NCBI RefSeq assembly: GCF_902493215.1 | Contig: NZ_CABUOL010000007.1 | Coordinates: 1 to 64,000, forward strand | Origin: an uncultured Mediterranea sp. | GTDB taxonomy: Bacteria; Bacteroidota; Bacteroidia; Bacteroidales; Bacteroidaceae | Direction: 5' to 3' | Length of the DNA: 64,000 nt | Part shown: positions 38,163 through 47,542 of the stretch, in pieces | Position numbering within the stretch: position 1 is the first letter of the stretch | Layout: each line of letters starts with the position of its first letter | Notes under the pieces: generated by a model | Seen by the model: only the letters and a program-made list of their open reading frames with translations | What the model was told of the DNA's origin: nothing | The model's database searches: none | Translations under genes and position numbers: made by a program

Positions 38163-40031
38163 TCAGTCTTCCTTGCGGATGCTTTCGTCTACTGCCTTGA
38201 TTTTTTCCTTCACCAGGTCGATGTCGGCTTTCAGCTTCTCTACTTTGCGGTTGAGTTCCGTCAGCAGGCTGTTACCCTTCTTCGAGGCAGCGTTCAGGAA
38301 GCCCAGGTTATTCTCATACGTCTGCAGTTCGCTCTTCATGTTTTCGTAGGCGCGCATCAGTTTTTCGCGTTCGCGGTAGAGTGTCTGCGTACCACCTTCC
38401 TGAATGTTGTTCAGCGTGTTGCGGAAGTTGCTCAGCTTCTTGCTGGACTGGCTGAGGTTGTAGCGTTCGAAGAGTTTGTCTACCAGTGCATGGTATTGCT
38501 TGTACACCTTGTCCTTCTCCTTGAAGGGAACGAAGCCCACAGCATTCCATTCCTTCATCAGGTTGCGCACTTTGTCGATGGCGGTATCGGCATCTGTCTC
38601 CTCGCCGATGGCTTCCAGGTGGGCAATGATGTCGCGCTTCTTTTCAAGGTTGGCCTGTTCTTCGGTGCGTTGTGAGGCGCCTGCCTGGTTCTTCTGCTCG
38701 AAGAAGTAGTCGCAGGCGGCGATGAAGCGTTTCCAGATGGCGTCGGAGTGCTTCTTGGTCACGGGGCCGATGGTCTTCCACTCCTTTTGCAACTTCACCA
38801 GTACGTCGGCTGTGTTCTTCCAGTCGGTGCTGTCCTTCAGAGCTTCGGCCTTTTCACAGAGGGCGCGTTTCTTCTCGAGGTTTTCGTTCATGCTCTCCTT
38901 GACGGTCTTGAAGAATTCGGCCTTTTTGTTGAAGAAGGCGTCGCAGGCGGCGCGGAAGCGCTCGAATATCTTCACGTTCATCTTCTGGGGCGCGTAGCCG
39001 ATGGTTTTCCACTTGTTCTGCAGGGCGATGATTTCCTGAGTCTTGTTGTCCCAGGCGGCGAAGTTGGTCAGTTCGTTGTAGTCGATACCCTCAATGATTT
39101 CGCAGATTACCGTCTTTTGGTCAAGGTTCTGCTGTTCGGTTTCCTTCAGGGCGTCGAAGTGCTGCTGGTGGCGGCGGTTGACGGCGGTCGATGCGGCCTT
39201 GAAGCGTGCCCAGATTTCTTCGCGCAGTTCCTTGGCCACGGGGCCTGTCTCGCGGTATTCCTGGTGCAGCTTCTGCAACTGGTGGAAAGCCGATACCACG
39301 TCGGGTTCTTCGGCCAGCTTCTCGGCGGCTTCGCAGAGGTGGGTCTTTATCTCGAGGTTCTTCTTGAAGTCGTATTCGCGGAATTCATTGTTCAGCTTCA
39401 GCAGGTCGTAGAACTTCTCCACGTAGAGCTGGTAGTTCTTCCACAGCTCGTTCACGTTGGCCTGGGGCACGAGTTTCACCTCGTTCCATTGCTGCTGCAG
39501 GCGCTTGAATTCGTTGTAGTTCTTGTTGGCGTCTTCGGGCGACTCGAGCAGGTCTTTCAGTTCCTCGATGATGGAGAGTTTTACCTGCAGGTTCATTTCT
39601 TTCTGCTTCTCCACTTCGGCGGCCAGCTCGTTTCGTTTGGTTTTGATGACGGACATGACGTTTTTCATTTCCTCTTCCAGCGGGTCGGGTACAGGCACGT
39701 AGTCTTCGGCTGCTCCGCCTTCTTCCGCAAACTTCTTCCGTGCGGCTTCCTGTTCAGCGTTGTGCAGCTTGTAGAAGGTCTGTTTCAGGCTGTCTATTTC
39801 GGCTTTTGTCACACTTTCTACGTCGTGGGCTATTTCCTTCAGCCGTCCGATGACTTCTTCCTTCGAGAACTTCTGCACAGGTGCAGCTTCTACTGTATTT
39901 TCATCTTCCGATGTCATTGTTTCTTCAGCGGGAGTTTCTGCCGTTGCCGTTTCAGGAACCTCTGCTGTTTTCTTTTCTTCTTCTAATTCCACCTGCTTTT
40001 CGGGGAGATTAGTGTCATGAGTGTCCGTCAT
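38163..40031 (-). CDS. DUF349 repeat protein
   Basis: The 622-residue, highly charged protein is made of repeated helical DUF349 units, each with a pattern like LWKRFxAACDxFFxxK (seen near residues 265, 345, 425 and 500). It has an acidic, low-complexity N-terminus (about 1-50). Long coiled-coil character is evident. Function is unknown; the family is widespread in Bacteroidetes. It is a single-gene unit. Confidence 0.85.
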   Translation of the reverse strand: MTDTHDTNLPEKQVELEEEKKTAEVPETATAETPAEETMTSEDENTVEAAPVQKFSKEEVIGRLKEIAHDVESVTKAEIDSLKQTFYKLHNAEQEAARKKFAEEGGAAEDYVPVPDPLEEEMKNVMSVIKTKRNELAAEVEKQKEMNLQVKLSIIEELKDLLESPEDANKNYNEFKRLQQQWNEVKLVPQANVNELWKNYQLYVEKFYDLLKLNNEFREYDFKKNLEIKTHLCEAAEKLAEEPDVVSAFHQLQKLHQEYRETGPVAKELREEIWARFKAASTAVNRRHQQHFDALKETEQQNLDQKTVICEIIEGIDYNELTNFAAWDNKTQEIIALQNKWKTIGYAPQKMNVKIFERFRAACDAFFNKKAEFFKTVKESMNENLEKKRALCEKAEALKDSTDWKNTADVLVKLQKEWKTIGPVTKKHSDAIWKRFIAACDYFFEQKNQAGASQRTEEQANLEKKRDIIAHLEAIGEETDADTAIDKVRNLMKEWNAVGFVPFKEKDKVYKQYHALVDKLFERYNLSQSSKKLSNFRNTLNNIQEGGTQTLYREREKLMRAYENMKSELQTYENNLGFLNAASKKGNSLLTELNRKVEKLKADIDLVKEKIKAVDESIRKED

Positions 40032-40153
40032 TGTATATCTTTATTTTTAGAAACGGGTTTCCCCGTTTGGGTTACATGGGTTGCAAATTAATGAAATAAA
40101 ATGTTTACTTCATACTTTTTCCCGATTTTTTTTACAAAAAAGTTTGCATGCGT

Positions 40154-41500
40154 TCACGACAGCAGTACCGTGATGCCCATGTAGAGCATCATGCCGATGA
40201 TGTCGTTCGTGATGGAGATGAAGGGGCCGGTGGCGATGGCGGGGTCTACCTTGAGCTTTTCGAGCGTCATGGGCACCAGGGTACCGAAGATGGAGGCGAA
40301 CATCACGACGGCAAACAGGCTGATGGACACCGAGTAGGTGACGGTAGCGGCACTACCGAAGCGCACGAAGTTGTAGATGTAGACCAGCAGCGAAATGATG
40401 GTGGCGTTGATGCTGGCCACGACGGCTTCCTTGCCCACCTGTTTCAACGTGTCCTTGGCGTCGAGCGAGCTGTTGGCCAGGCCCTGCACGATGATGGCCG
40501 ACGACTGCGTACCCACGTTTCCGCCCGTTCCGCCGATGAGGGGGATGTAGAGCGCCATTTCGGGGTGGGCGGCGAAGGTGGCGTCGAAGTTGCCCAGTAT
40601 CATGGAGTTGCCGATACCACCCAGCATGCCGATGAGCAGCCAGGGCAGGCGGGCGCTGGTCTGGCGCACCAGGTTGTCGTCTGTCTCGACGTCTTGCGAA
40701 AGACCCGAGGCCAGCTGGTAGTCGCGTTCCGACTGCTCGCGAACCTCGTCCATGACGTCGTCGACGGTAATCTGTCCCACAAGCCGCCCGATGCTGTCGA
40801 TGACCGGCACGGCCACAAGGTCGTATTTCTCGATAATCTGCACCACCTCATCGATGGGTGTGTCCACATGTACCGAGATGGGGTCCTTCTTCATCACGTG
40901 CTTCACCTTCGATACCGAGGGCGAGGTGATCATCTTCTTCAGCGGGAAGACGCCCTGCAGGCGTTCGTCGTCGTCGATGACGTAGACGTAGTAGATTTCG
41001 TCCAGCTGTTCGGCCTGCATGCGCATTTCCTTGAGGCACTCGGGCATACTCCAGTTCTCGTTCACGGTTACCATTTCCGTGCCCATGAGTCCGCCGGCGG
41101 TGTCTTCGTCGTACTTCAGCAGGTCCACGATGTCGCCTGCCTGTTCGATGTCCTCGATGTGCGAGAGGACCTCTTCCTGCTTGTCCTCGTCGAGGTCGCG
41201 CATCAGGTCTACGGCGTCGTCCGTGTCCATGTAGTCCACGAACTTTTTGGCGATGGTTTCCGAGGGGAGCAGTTCGAGGAACTCCTTGCGGACGTCCTCG
41301 TCCATCTCCACCAGTACGTCGGCTGCCGTCTCGTTGTCCAGGAGGCGGTAGACGAAGCGTGCGTCCTCGGGTTCGAGGTCGTTGCACAGTTCGGCGATGT
41401 CGGCCGGGTGCAGGTCGGCCAGCAGGGCTTTCACGTTGTCTGTGTCTTTCTGCTCAATGTAGCCTTTGACCTTGTCTATGTATTCTTCGTCTATTTCCAT
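40154..41500 (-). CDS. mgtE: Magnesium transporter MgtE
   Basis: MgtE is a gated Mg2+ channel of the inner membrane. The 448-residue protein has an N-terminal helical MgtE_N domain (about 20-125), two CBS domains (about 130-255) and five C-terminal membrane helices with the family motif GTGGNVGTQSSA (about 325-336). It may be regulated by Mg2+ binding to the CBS region. It is separated from rsmA by a hairpin repeat. Confidence 0.95.
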   Translation of the reverse strand: MEIDEEYIDKVKGYIEQKDTDNVKALLADLHPADIAELCNDLEPEDARFVYRLLDNETAADVLVEMDEDVRKEFLELLPSETIAKKFVDYMDTDDAVDLMRDLDEDKQEEVLSHIEDIEQAGDIVDLLKYDEDTAGGLMGTEMVTVNENWSMPECLKEMRMQAEQLDEIYYVYVIDDDERLQGVFPLKKMITSPSVSKVKHVMKKDPISVHVDTPIDEVVQIIEKYDLVAVPVIDSIGRLVGQITVDDVMDEVREQSERDYQLASGLSQDVETDDNLVRQTSARLPWLLIGMLGGIGNSMILGNFDATFAAHPEMALYIPLIGGTGGNVGTQSSAIIVQGLANSSLDAKDTLKQVGKEAVVASINATIISLLVYIYNFVRFGSAATVTYSVSISLFAVVMFASIFGTLVPMTLEKLKVDPAIATGPFISITNDIIGMMLYMGITVLLS

Positions 41501-41506
41501 GTTGAT

Positions 41507-41614
41507 AGCGGTTAGGGGTTAGTGATTAGTGGTTAGTGACATAGTTAGCGATGGGTGGGATAGCGGCAGTCTGAACAGTCTGCTCACCGTTCACCGTTAA
41601 CCGCTGACCGCTAA
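41507..41614. repeat. Hairpin repeat, TTAGTG family, second copy
   Basis: The left arm (41507-41540) has copies of GGTTAGTG/GATTAGTG. The right arm (41582-41614) has CACCGTTAACCGCTGACCGCTA. It resembles 1132-1200. The last codons and stop of rsmA (41597 onward) lie within the right arm. Confidence 0.7.
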
Positions 41615-42388
41615 AAAGTCTTTCACTCGGTTTGTCAGCTCCACGAACTCCTGCACGGACAGTTGTTCGGGCCGCCGGTCGAAGAGGGCGTCCTGCGTCA
41701 GGGGGCAGTCCTTGCCCACGAGGGGCTTGATGGAGTTGCGCAGCGTCTTGCGCCGCTGGTTGAAGGTGGTCTTCACCACTTGCTTGAACAGGCGCTCGTC
41801 GCATCCCAGTTCCTGTGTGTCGTTGCGCGTCATGCGGATGACGGCGCTCTTCACCTTGGGCGGCGGGTTGAACACGTTTTCGTGGACGGTGAAGAGGTAT
41901 TCCACGCGGTACCACGCCTGGACGAGCACGCTCAGGATGCCGTAGGTCTTGCTGCCCGGCCCTGCGGCCATGCGTTCGGCCACTTCTTTCTGTATCATGC
42001 CCGTGCAGCAGGGTATCAGGTTCTTGTTGTCCAGCATCTTGAAGAAAATCTGGCTCGATATGTTGTAGGGATAGTTGCCCGTCAGCACGAAGGGGCGGCC
42101 GCCGAAGAGGCGCGTGAGGTTCATCTTCAGGAAGTCGTCCTCGATGATGTGCTCTTCCAGCTGGGGATAGGCTTCGCGCAGGTAGGCCACCGACTCGTAG
42201 TCCACCTCCACCACCTTCAGCTCGCGCTCCTTGGGCAGGAGGAACTGGGTGAGCACACCCATGCCGGGCCCCACTTCGAGGATGGGCAGGCCGGGGCAGG
42301 CGTCGACCGTGTCGGCGATGTCGCGGGCTACCTTCAGGTCTTTCAGAAAATGTTGGCCCAGAAACTTTTTAGGCTTTACCAGTCTCAT
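41597..42388 (-). CDS. rsmA: 16S rRNA dimethyladenosine transferase
   Basis: RsmA (KsgA) dimethylates A1518 and A1519 of 16S rRNA. The 263-residue protein starts MRLVKPKKFLGQHFLKD, with the SAM motif ILEVGPGMGVLT near residue 37 and NYPYNISSQI as the catalytic NLPY-type motif. The final residues AVSG and stop are encoded by repeat DNA, so the native C-terminus may be altered. It is divergent from the next gene. Confidence 0.95.
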   Translation of the reverse strand: MRLVKPKKFLGQHFLKDLKVARDIADTVDACPGLPILEVGPGMGVLTQFLLPKERELKVVEVDYESVAYLREAYPQLEEHIIEDDFLKMNLTRLFGGRPFVLTGNYPYNISSQIFFKMLDNKNLIPCCTGMIQKEVAERMAAGPGSKTYGILSVLVQAWYRVEYLFTVHENVFNPPPKVKSAVIRMTRNDTQELGCDERLFKQVVKTTFNQRRKTLRNSIKPLVGKDCPLTQDALFDRRPEQLSVQEFVELTNRVKDFLAVSG

Positions 42389-42404
42389 ATATCAAGTTTA
42401 TTGT

Positions 42405-42427
42405 TACTTTTGTGCCCCACAAAGGTA
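42405..42427. promoter_or_regulatory. Two -7 boxes facing each other between rsmA and the LPG-type gene
   Basis: TACTTTTG at 42405-42412 is on the plus strand. TACCTTTG is on the minus strand at plus 42420-42427, with a TTG 21 bases upstream of it. They point toward each other across seven bases, so the two transcripts would overlap at their starts. Confidence 0.5.
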
Positions 42428-42450
42428 CGAATTTTAATGAAGAATGAACA

Positions 42451-43539
42451 ATGAAGGATGAAGAATTAAGTGAAGAACGGAAAATGAGCGATGACGGGCG
42501 GCTTCCCGATGACGGCGGCTCCTCCCTTGTCCGCTCCGCGGGGCTTCCGCGTTCTTCGTTTAATGGGGTTTCCCGCCTGCTGAAGGTGGCACTTCCCCTG
42601 CTGCTGGGTGCCTTCATCCTCTATTGGGTCTATCGCGATTTCGACTTCACGCAGGCCGTCCGCGTGCTGCGCCACGGCATCCGATGGGACTGGATGGCGC
42701 TGTCGCTCTTCTTCGGCGTGTGGAGCCATGTGGAGCGGGCGCTGCGCTGGCGCCAGACGCTGGAACCGCTTGGCTATCGTCCGCGTGCGTCGCATCTGGT
42801 GGACGCCATTTACCTGTCCTATGCCACGAGCCTCGTCATTCCCCGTGTGGGCGAGGTGTCGCGTTGCGGCGTGCTCTCGCGCTACGACGAGGTCCCCTTC
42901 TCCAAGTCGCTGGGCACAGTGGTCACCGAGCGCCTGGTCGACACCCTCTGCATGCTGCTCATTACGGGCGCCACGCTGCTCCTCCAGCTGCCCGTGTTTC
43001 TCACCTTCTTCCGCCAGACGGGTACCAAGATACCTTCGCTGGTCCATCTGCTCACGTCGCCCTGGTTCTACGTGGCCCTGTTCTGCGTGGTGGGCGTGCT
43101 GGTGCTGGCCGTGTGGCTGGTGCGCATGCTGTCGTTCTTCGAGCGGGTGCGGGGTGTGGTGCTCGACGTGTGGCAGGGCATCGTGTCGTTGCGCCGGGTG
43201 CGGAGCGTCCCCCTCTTCCTGCTCCACACAGTGCTGATGTGGCTCTGCTACTTCTTCCATTTTTACCTCACGTTCTACTGCTTCTCCTTCACCGAAGGCC
43301 TGGGCGTACAGGCTGGGCTGGTGATGTTCGTGGCGGGCACGTTCGCCGTCATTGTCCCCACGCCCAACGGTGCCGGCCCGTGGCACTTCGCCGTCATCAC
43401 CATGATGATGCTCTACGGCGTTTCGTCGGCCGACGCCTCGCTCTTTGCCCTCCTGGTTCACGGCATACAGACGTTGCTCGTCATCGTCCTCGGCCTCTGG
43501 GGATGGCTGCATCTGACGCTGGGCGGACGGAAAGGGTAG
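42451..43539 (+). CDS. LPG-synthase-type membrane protein (UPF0104/AglD-like)
   Basis: The 362-residue protein has about eight membrane segments and resembles the lysylphosphatidylglycerol synthase transmembrane domain (flippase-like part), without the catalytic aminoacyl-transfer domain. Features include PRVGEVSR and the C-terminal VPTPNGAGPWHFA. A lipid or glycolipid transport role is inferred only. The first 15 or so codons overlap a GAATGAAG repeat; a second start at 42484 (MSDDGR) is possible. Confidence 0.75.
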   Translation: MKDEELSEERKMSDDGRLPDDGGSSLVRSAGLPRSSFNGVSRLLKVALPLLLGAFILYWVYRDFDFTQAVRVLRHGIRWDWMALSLFFGVWSHVERALRWRQTLEPLGYRPRASHLVDAIYLSYATSLVIPRVGEVSRCGVLSRYDEVPFSKSLGTVVTERLVDTLCMLLITGATLLLQLPVFLTFFRQTGTKIPSLVHLLTSPWFYVALFCVVGVLVLAVWLVRMLSFFERVRGVVLDVWQGIVSLRRVRSVPLFLLHTVLMWLCYFFHFYLTFYCFSFTEGLGVQAGLVMFVAGTFAVIVPTPNGAGPWHFAVITMMMLYGVSSADASLFALLVHGIQTLLVIVLGLWGWLHLTLGGRKG

Positions 43540-43626
43540 GGGTGCCGACTACACAAAGGTAGGACTTCGGCGCCGTGCGGCCAAAAAAAATGGCGCCGGT
43601 AACGGTTGAAAGTTTGTTAATGAAAT

Positions 43627-43705
43627 CCGATGACGTGTTAATAAAACTAATGCATTGCTTTCGAGGGTAGAAAGCATTGTTTTCCGGTGGGTTGCATGAT
43701 GTTTT
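43627..43705. repeat. 22-base-period palindrome array (upstream of GSCFA)
   Basis: Units begin at 43627 (degenerate), 43649 (AATGCATTGCTTT), 43671 (AAAGCATTGTTTT) and 43693 (degenerate), 22 bases apart. The segment GTGTTAATAAAACTAATGCA at 43635-43654 recurs exactly near 63766. Confidence 0.8.
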
Positions 43706-43750
43706 TCGGTTCCGTTCCTGCTAGTCTACACCTTTTTTTATATCTGTTCA

Positions 43751-43782
43751 TTTGGCACTCTTCGGCCAACAGACTATCTTTG
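43751..43782 (+). promoter_or_regulatory. Promoter for the GSCFA gene, abutting the start codon
   Basis: TTTG (43751-43754), 20 bases, TATCTTTG (43775-43782). The first ATG is at 43787, four bases past the -7 box, with a second in-frame ATG at 43793. Confidence 0.75.
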
Positions 43783-43786
43783 TATC

Positions 43787-44785
43787 ATGAACATGAATCA
43801 ATTCTATACTACCGTTGAAATGCCCCAAAGGTTGCCTAGGTTTTCGCAACGCAACCGTCTGCTGCTGATGGGTTCTTGCTTTGCCACCCACATCGGCACA
43901 AGGCTGGTGGAGGCCAAGTTTGCCTGCGATGTCAATCCTTATGGAGTGCTCTACAACCCCATGTCCATCTCCGCCGCCCTGCGCGAAGCGATGGATGGGA
44001 AGCTGTATGCAGAAAAAGACCTGTATGCATACGGAGACTTGTGGCACAGCCCTATGCACCATGGTGACTTCTCCGCTCCAAGCGTTTCTGAAGCTTTGGA
44101 GCGCATCAACACTCGGTTGAAGAGATTGCACACAGAGCTGAAGGAACTGGATGTGCTGGTGGCCACTTGGGGCACAGCATGGGTGTACGAGGACGCAGAG
44201 ACTGGTAGTATTGTGGGGAACTGCCACAAGAAGCCCGAACGTTGCTTCCGACGCCGACGGCTGACGGTGGAAGAGGTGGCGGACGAGTGGCTCCAGTTGC
44301 TTGCCACATTGCGGAAACTGAATCCACAAATAAAGGTTCTGCTGACCGTGAGCCCTATCCGCCACCTGCGTGACGGATTGCATGCCAACCAGCTTAGCAA
44401 AGCTGCCCTGCTGATCGCCGCCGACCAATTGGTAGAGGCAATGCCCGATGTCGTGGGTTACTTCCCCGCTTATGAACTGCTGGTAGACGAGCTGCGCGAC
44501 TATCGCTTCTATGCGGCTGATATGGTTCACCCCTCGGACGTAGCGGTGAACTACGTGTGGCAACGCTTCTGCGAAGCCTGCCTGACGGATGAAGCAAGGC
44601 TGGTTATGGATGAATGCGACGCTATTCATAAAGATTTGTCACACAAGTCCTTCCGTCCAGAATCAGATGGATATAAAAAATTTTTAGAACAAATTTTGTT
44701 AAAAATAGACCGACTTAACGAAAAATACCCGTACTTAGACTTCGAAAAAGAAAGAACATCATGTCGTATCCGATTGAACAAATAG
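43787..44785 (+). CDS. GSCFA-domain protein
   Basis: The 332-residue protein carries the signature LLLMGSCFATHIG near residue 29, which names the GSCFA family (SGNH-hydrolase-like, function not established). A conserved VSPIRHLRDG and a late YFPAYELLVDELRDYRFYAADMVHPS segment fit a GDSL/SGNH-type fold. Its end overlaps murF-alr by 25 bases, indicating coupled translation and perhaps a cell-wall role. The start is at or within a few bases of the predicted transcript start. Confidence 0.85.
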   Translation: MNMNQFYTTVEMPQRLPRFSQRNRLLLMGSCFATHIGTRLVEAKFACDVNPYGVLYNPMSISAALREAMDGKLYAEKDLYAYGDLWHSPMHHGDFSAPSVSEALERINTRLKRLHTELKELDVLVATWGTAWVYEDAETGSIVGNCHKKPERCFRRRRLTVEEVADEWLQLLATLRKLNPQIKVLLTVSPIRHLRDGLHANQLSKAALLIAADQLVEAMPDVVGYFPAYELLVDELRDYRFYAADMVHPSDVAVNYVWQRFCEACLTDEARLVMDECDAIHKDLSHKSFRPESDGYKKFLEQILLKIDRLNEKYPYLDFEKERTSCRIRLNK

Positions 44786-47244
44786 CAGAAATGATCGGGG
44801 CCCGACGCATTGGCGAGGCTCCGGCTACCATCGACTGGCTGCTGACAGACAGCCGCTCGTTGAATTTCCCTGAAGAGACTTTGTTTTTTGCCCTCCCTGC
44901 CAAGCGCAACACGGGAGCGAACTATATCCCCGAACTCATTGAACGGGGCGTACGCTGCTTCGTGGTGAGCGAAGAAGAGTATGCGAATGGAGAATGGAAA
45001 ATGGAAAATGGAGAATTGAATTTCCTCCTTGTTCCTTCGCCCTTGAAAGCTTTGCAGAAGTTGGCAGAGCTACACAGAGCACAGTTCAACATCCCTGTAG
45101 TGGGTATCACGGGCAGTAACGGCAAGACGGTGGTGAAGGAATGGCTTCACCAGCTTTTGGGTGACGACCGACGCATCGTACGTTCGCCGCGCAGCTACAA
45201 TTCGCAGATTGGCGTACCTCTGTCCGTTTGGCAGATGGGAGCAGATGACGAACTGGCCATTTTCGAGGCAGGTATTTCTGAACCTGGTGAGATGCGGGCA
45301 CTGGAAGCCATCATCAAGCCGACCATCGGCATATTGACCAATATCGGAGGCGCCCATCAGGAAAATTTCTATTCGTTGCAGGAGAAGTGCATGGAGAAGC
45401 TGACGTTCTTCAAGAACTGCGACGTGCTGATTTACAACGGCGATGATGAGTTCATCTGCAACTGCGTAGCCAAGTCACTGCTTTCCGCACGAGAGATAGC
45501 CTGGAGTCGCAAGGATCCTGAACGCCCGCTTTTCATCTCAAAAGTAGAGAAGAAAGACGACTGTACGTTGATAGCTTACCGCTACTTGGACATGGACAAC
45601 CAGTTTACGTTGCCCTTCATCGACGACGCTTCCATTGAGAACTCGTTGAACTGTCTGGCGGCATGCCTCTACCTGATGCTTCCGCCGCAGAAAATCAAGG
45701 AACGGATGGCACGGCTGGAGCCTGTGGCCATGCGCCTGGAAGTAAAAGAAGGCAAAAATGGATGCCTGCTGATTAACGATAGTTATAACAGCGACTTGGG
45801 CTCGCTCGACATAGCCCTCGATTTCCAATACCGCCGTTCGCAGGCCAAGGGGCTGAAACGCACGCTCATCTTATCCGACATCTTGGAAACGGGACAGAAT
45901 GCATCGACACTCTATCGACGTGTGGCCCAACTGATGAACAGCCGCGGTGTGGAGCGTATCATCGGCGTAGGGCCGAACATTTCGTCGTGTGCCTCCTGTT
46001 TCAGCATCGAGAAAGCTTTTTACCCCGACACGCAAGCATTGCTCAAAGCCATTGCCCGCGGAGAGCTGAAGTTGGAAAAGGAACTGATTCTGATAAAGGG
46101 TGCGCGCAAGTTCGGTTTTGACATATTGAGCGAGAATCTTGAACGGAAGGTGCACGAAACCATTCTGGAGGTGAACCTCGGCGCAATGGTGGCCAATCTG
46201 AACTACTATCGCAGCAAGCTGAAGCCAGAAACGAAAATGGTATGTATGGTGAAGGCATCGGCTTATGGAGCGGGCTCCTACGAAATAGCCAAGACGTTAC
46301 AGGAACGCCATGTGGATTATCTGGCAGTAGCCGTGGCCGACGAAGGGTCGGAGTTGAGAAAGGCAGGCATCACGGCCAATATCCTCATCATGAATCCTGA
46401 AATGACAGCTTTCAAGACGATGTTCGATTACAAGCTGGAGCCAGAAGTTTATAGTTTCCATCTGCTGGATGCCCTTATACGCGAAGCGGAGAAAGAAGGC
46501 ATCACGAACTTCCCCATCCACATCAAGTTGGACACAGGCATGCATCGCCTGGGCTTTGCCCCCGAAGACATGCCCGAGCTGGTAAAGCGTCTGCGCGGAC
46601 AGAATGCCGTGCTGGTACGTTCGGTCTTCTCCCACTTAGTGGGCAGCGATTCATCCGTATTCGACAGCTTCACACGACGACAAATAGAGACGTTCGAAGC
46701 GGCTGCAAAGGTGCTTCAGGATGCTTTCCCCCACAAGATTTTGCGCCACATCTGCAATTCGGCAGGCATCGAACGTTTCCCTGGCGCGCAATTCGACATG
46801 GTACGTCTGGGCATTGGCCTTTATGGTATCAGCCCGATAGACAACTCGATACTGAACAACGTAAGTACATTGAAGACTACTATCTTGCAGATACACGACG
46901 TGCCGCAGGAAGATACCGTGGGTTATAGCCGCAAAGGACACTTGGAGCGTCCTTCACGCATTGCCGCCCTGCCTATAGGCTACGCCGACGGCTTGAATCG
47001 ACGGCTGGGTAACGGACATGCCTACTGTCTGGTAAACGGACAACGGGCGCCCTACGTAGGTAACATCTGCATGGACGTGTGCATGATTGACGTGACGGAC
47101 ATCGATTGCAAGGAAGGCGATTCGGTGGAAATCTTTGGCGACCACCTGCCTGTGACAATTCTTTCCGATGTACTCGATACCATTCCTTATGAAGTGCTGA
47201 CAAGTGTGTCTACGCGTGTCAAACGGGTGTATTATCAAGATTGA
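44761..47244 (+). CDS. murF-alr: Bifunctional MurF ligase / alanine racemase
   Basis: The 827-residue fusion combines MurF (adds D-Ala-D-Ala to UDP-MurNAc-tripeptide; P-loop GITGSNGKT at residues 115-123) with alanine racemase (from about residue 455; PLP-lysine loop VKASAYG, catalytic-tyrosine motif [14 protein letters not shown]). The fusion is known in Bacteroidetes. Residues 75-87 ([13 protein letters not shown]) have the sequence of a dispersed intergenic repeat and look like an in-frame insertion in the MurF N-terminal domain. Confidence 0.93.
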   Translation: MSYPIEQIAEMIGARRIGEAPATIDWLLTDSRSLNFPEETLFFALPAKRNTGANYIPELIERGVRCFVVSEEEYANGEWKMENGELNFLLVPSPLKALQKLAELHRAQFNIPVVGITGSNGKTVVKEWLHQLLGDDRRIVRSPRSYNSQIGVPLSVWQMGADDELAIFEAGISEPGEMRALEAIIKPTIGILTNIGGAHQENFYSLQEKCMEKLTFFKNCDVLIYNGDDEFICNCVAKSLLSAREIAWSRKDPERPLFISKVEKKDDCTLIAYRYLDMDNQFTLPFIDDASIENSLNCLAACLYLMLPPQKIKERMARLEPVAMRLEVKEGKNGCLLINDSYNSDLGSLDIALDFQYRRSQAKGLKRTLILSDILETGQNASTLYRRVAQLMNSRGVERIIGVGPNISSCASCFSIEKAFYPDTQALLKAIARGELKLEKELILIKGARKFGFDILSENLERKVHETILEVNLGAMVANLNYYRSKLKPETKMVCMVKASAYGAGSYEIAKTLQERHVDYLAVAVADEGSELRKAGITANILIMNPEMTAFKTMFDYKLEPEVYSFHLLDALIREAEKEGITNFPIHIKLDTGMHRLGFAPEDMPELVKRLRGQNAVLVRSVFSHLVGSDSSVFDSFTRRQIETFEAAAKVLQDAFPHKILRHICNSAGIERFPGAQFDMVRLGIGLYGISPIDNSILNNVSTLKTTILQIHDVPQEDTVGYSRKGHLERPSRIAALPIGYADGLNRRLGNGHAYCLVNGQRAPYVGNICMDVCMIDVTDIDCKEGDSVEIFGDHLPVTILSDVLDTIPYEVLTSVSTRVKRVYYQD
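44983..45022. repeat. GGAGAATGG/AATGGAGAATTGA repeat inside murF
   Basis: Low-complexity purine-rich sequence with GAATGGAGAATGG and AATGGAGAATTGA, the same words as the intergenic repeats at 3055-3079 (complement) and 58496-58530. It is in frame. Confidence 0.65.
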
Positions 47245-47264
47245 AGGAACAAGGAATAATGGAA

Positions 47265-47296
47265 TTTGGTATTTTTCTCGGTTTGCATTATCTTTG
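47265..47296 (+). promoter_or_regulatory. Promoter for tatA-tatC
   Basis: TTTG (47265-47268), 20 bases, TATCTTTG (47289-47296), 27 bases before the tatA start: a full consensus match. Confidence 0.75.
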
Positions 47297-47323
47297 CCCA
47301 AACTAATTATTGAAAGAAAAACT

Positions 47324-47542
47324 ATGACAAATTTATTCTTATTGCTCTTTCTGCCTAGTGGTCAAGAATGGATTTATATTGTCATCATTATCCTGTTGCT
47401 CTTCGGTGGTAAGAAAATACCCGAACTGATGAAAGGATTAGGCAAAGGCGTAAAGAGCTTCAAGGAAGGCGTAAATGAAGCCAAAGAAGAAATAAACAAG
47501 GCCAAAGACGACCTCGATGAATCGGCCAAGGACAAGAAATGA
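47324..47542 (+). CDS. tatA: Sec-independent translocase TatA
   Basis: The 72-residue protein has one N-terminal membrane helix (about 15-27), the FGGKKIPEL hinge, an amphipathic helix ([13 protein letters not shown]) and an acidic/basic tail, all typical of TatA. It forms the export pore for folded proteins. The start follows the promoter by 27 bases. An upstream in-frame ATG (47204) lies within alr. It overlaps tatC by four bases (ATGA). Confidence 0.93.
   Translation: MTNLFLLLFLPSGQEWIYIVIIILLLFGGKKIPELMKGLGKGVKSFKEGVNEAKEEINKAKDDLDESAKDKK

Larger units (their letters stand above)
43540..43786. other. Intergenic region before GSCFA
   Basis: No gene is seen. The region holds a 22-base-period array (43627-43705) and the GSCFA promoter (43751-43782). 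Confidence 0.7.
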
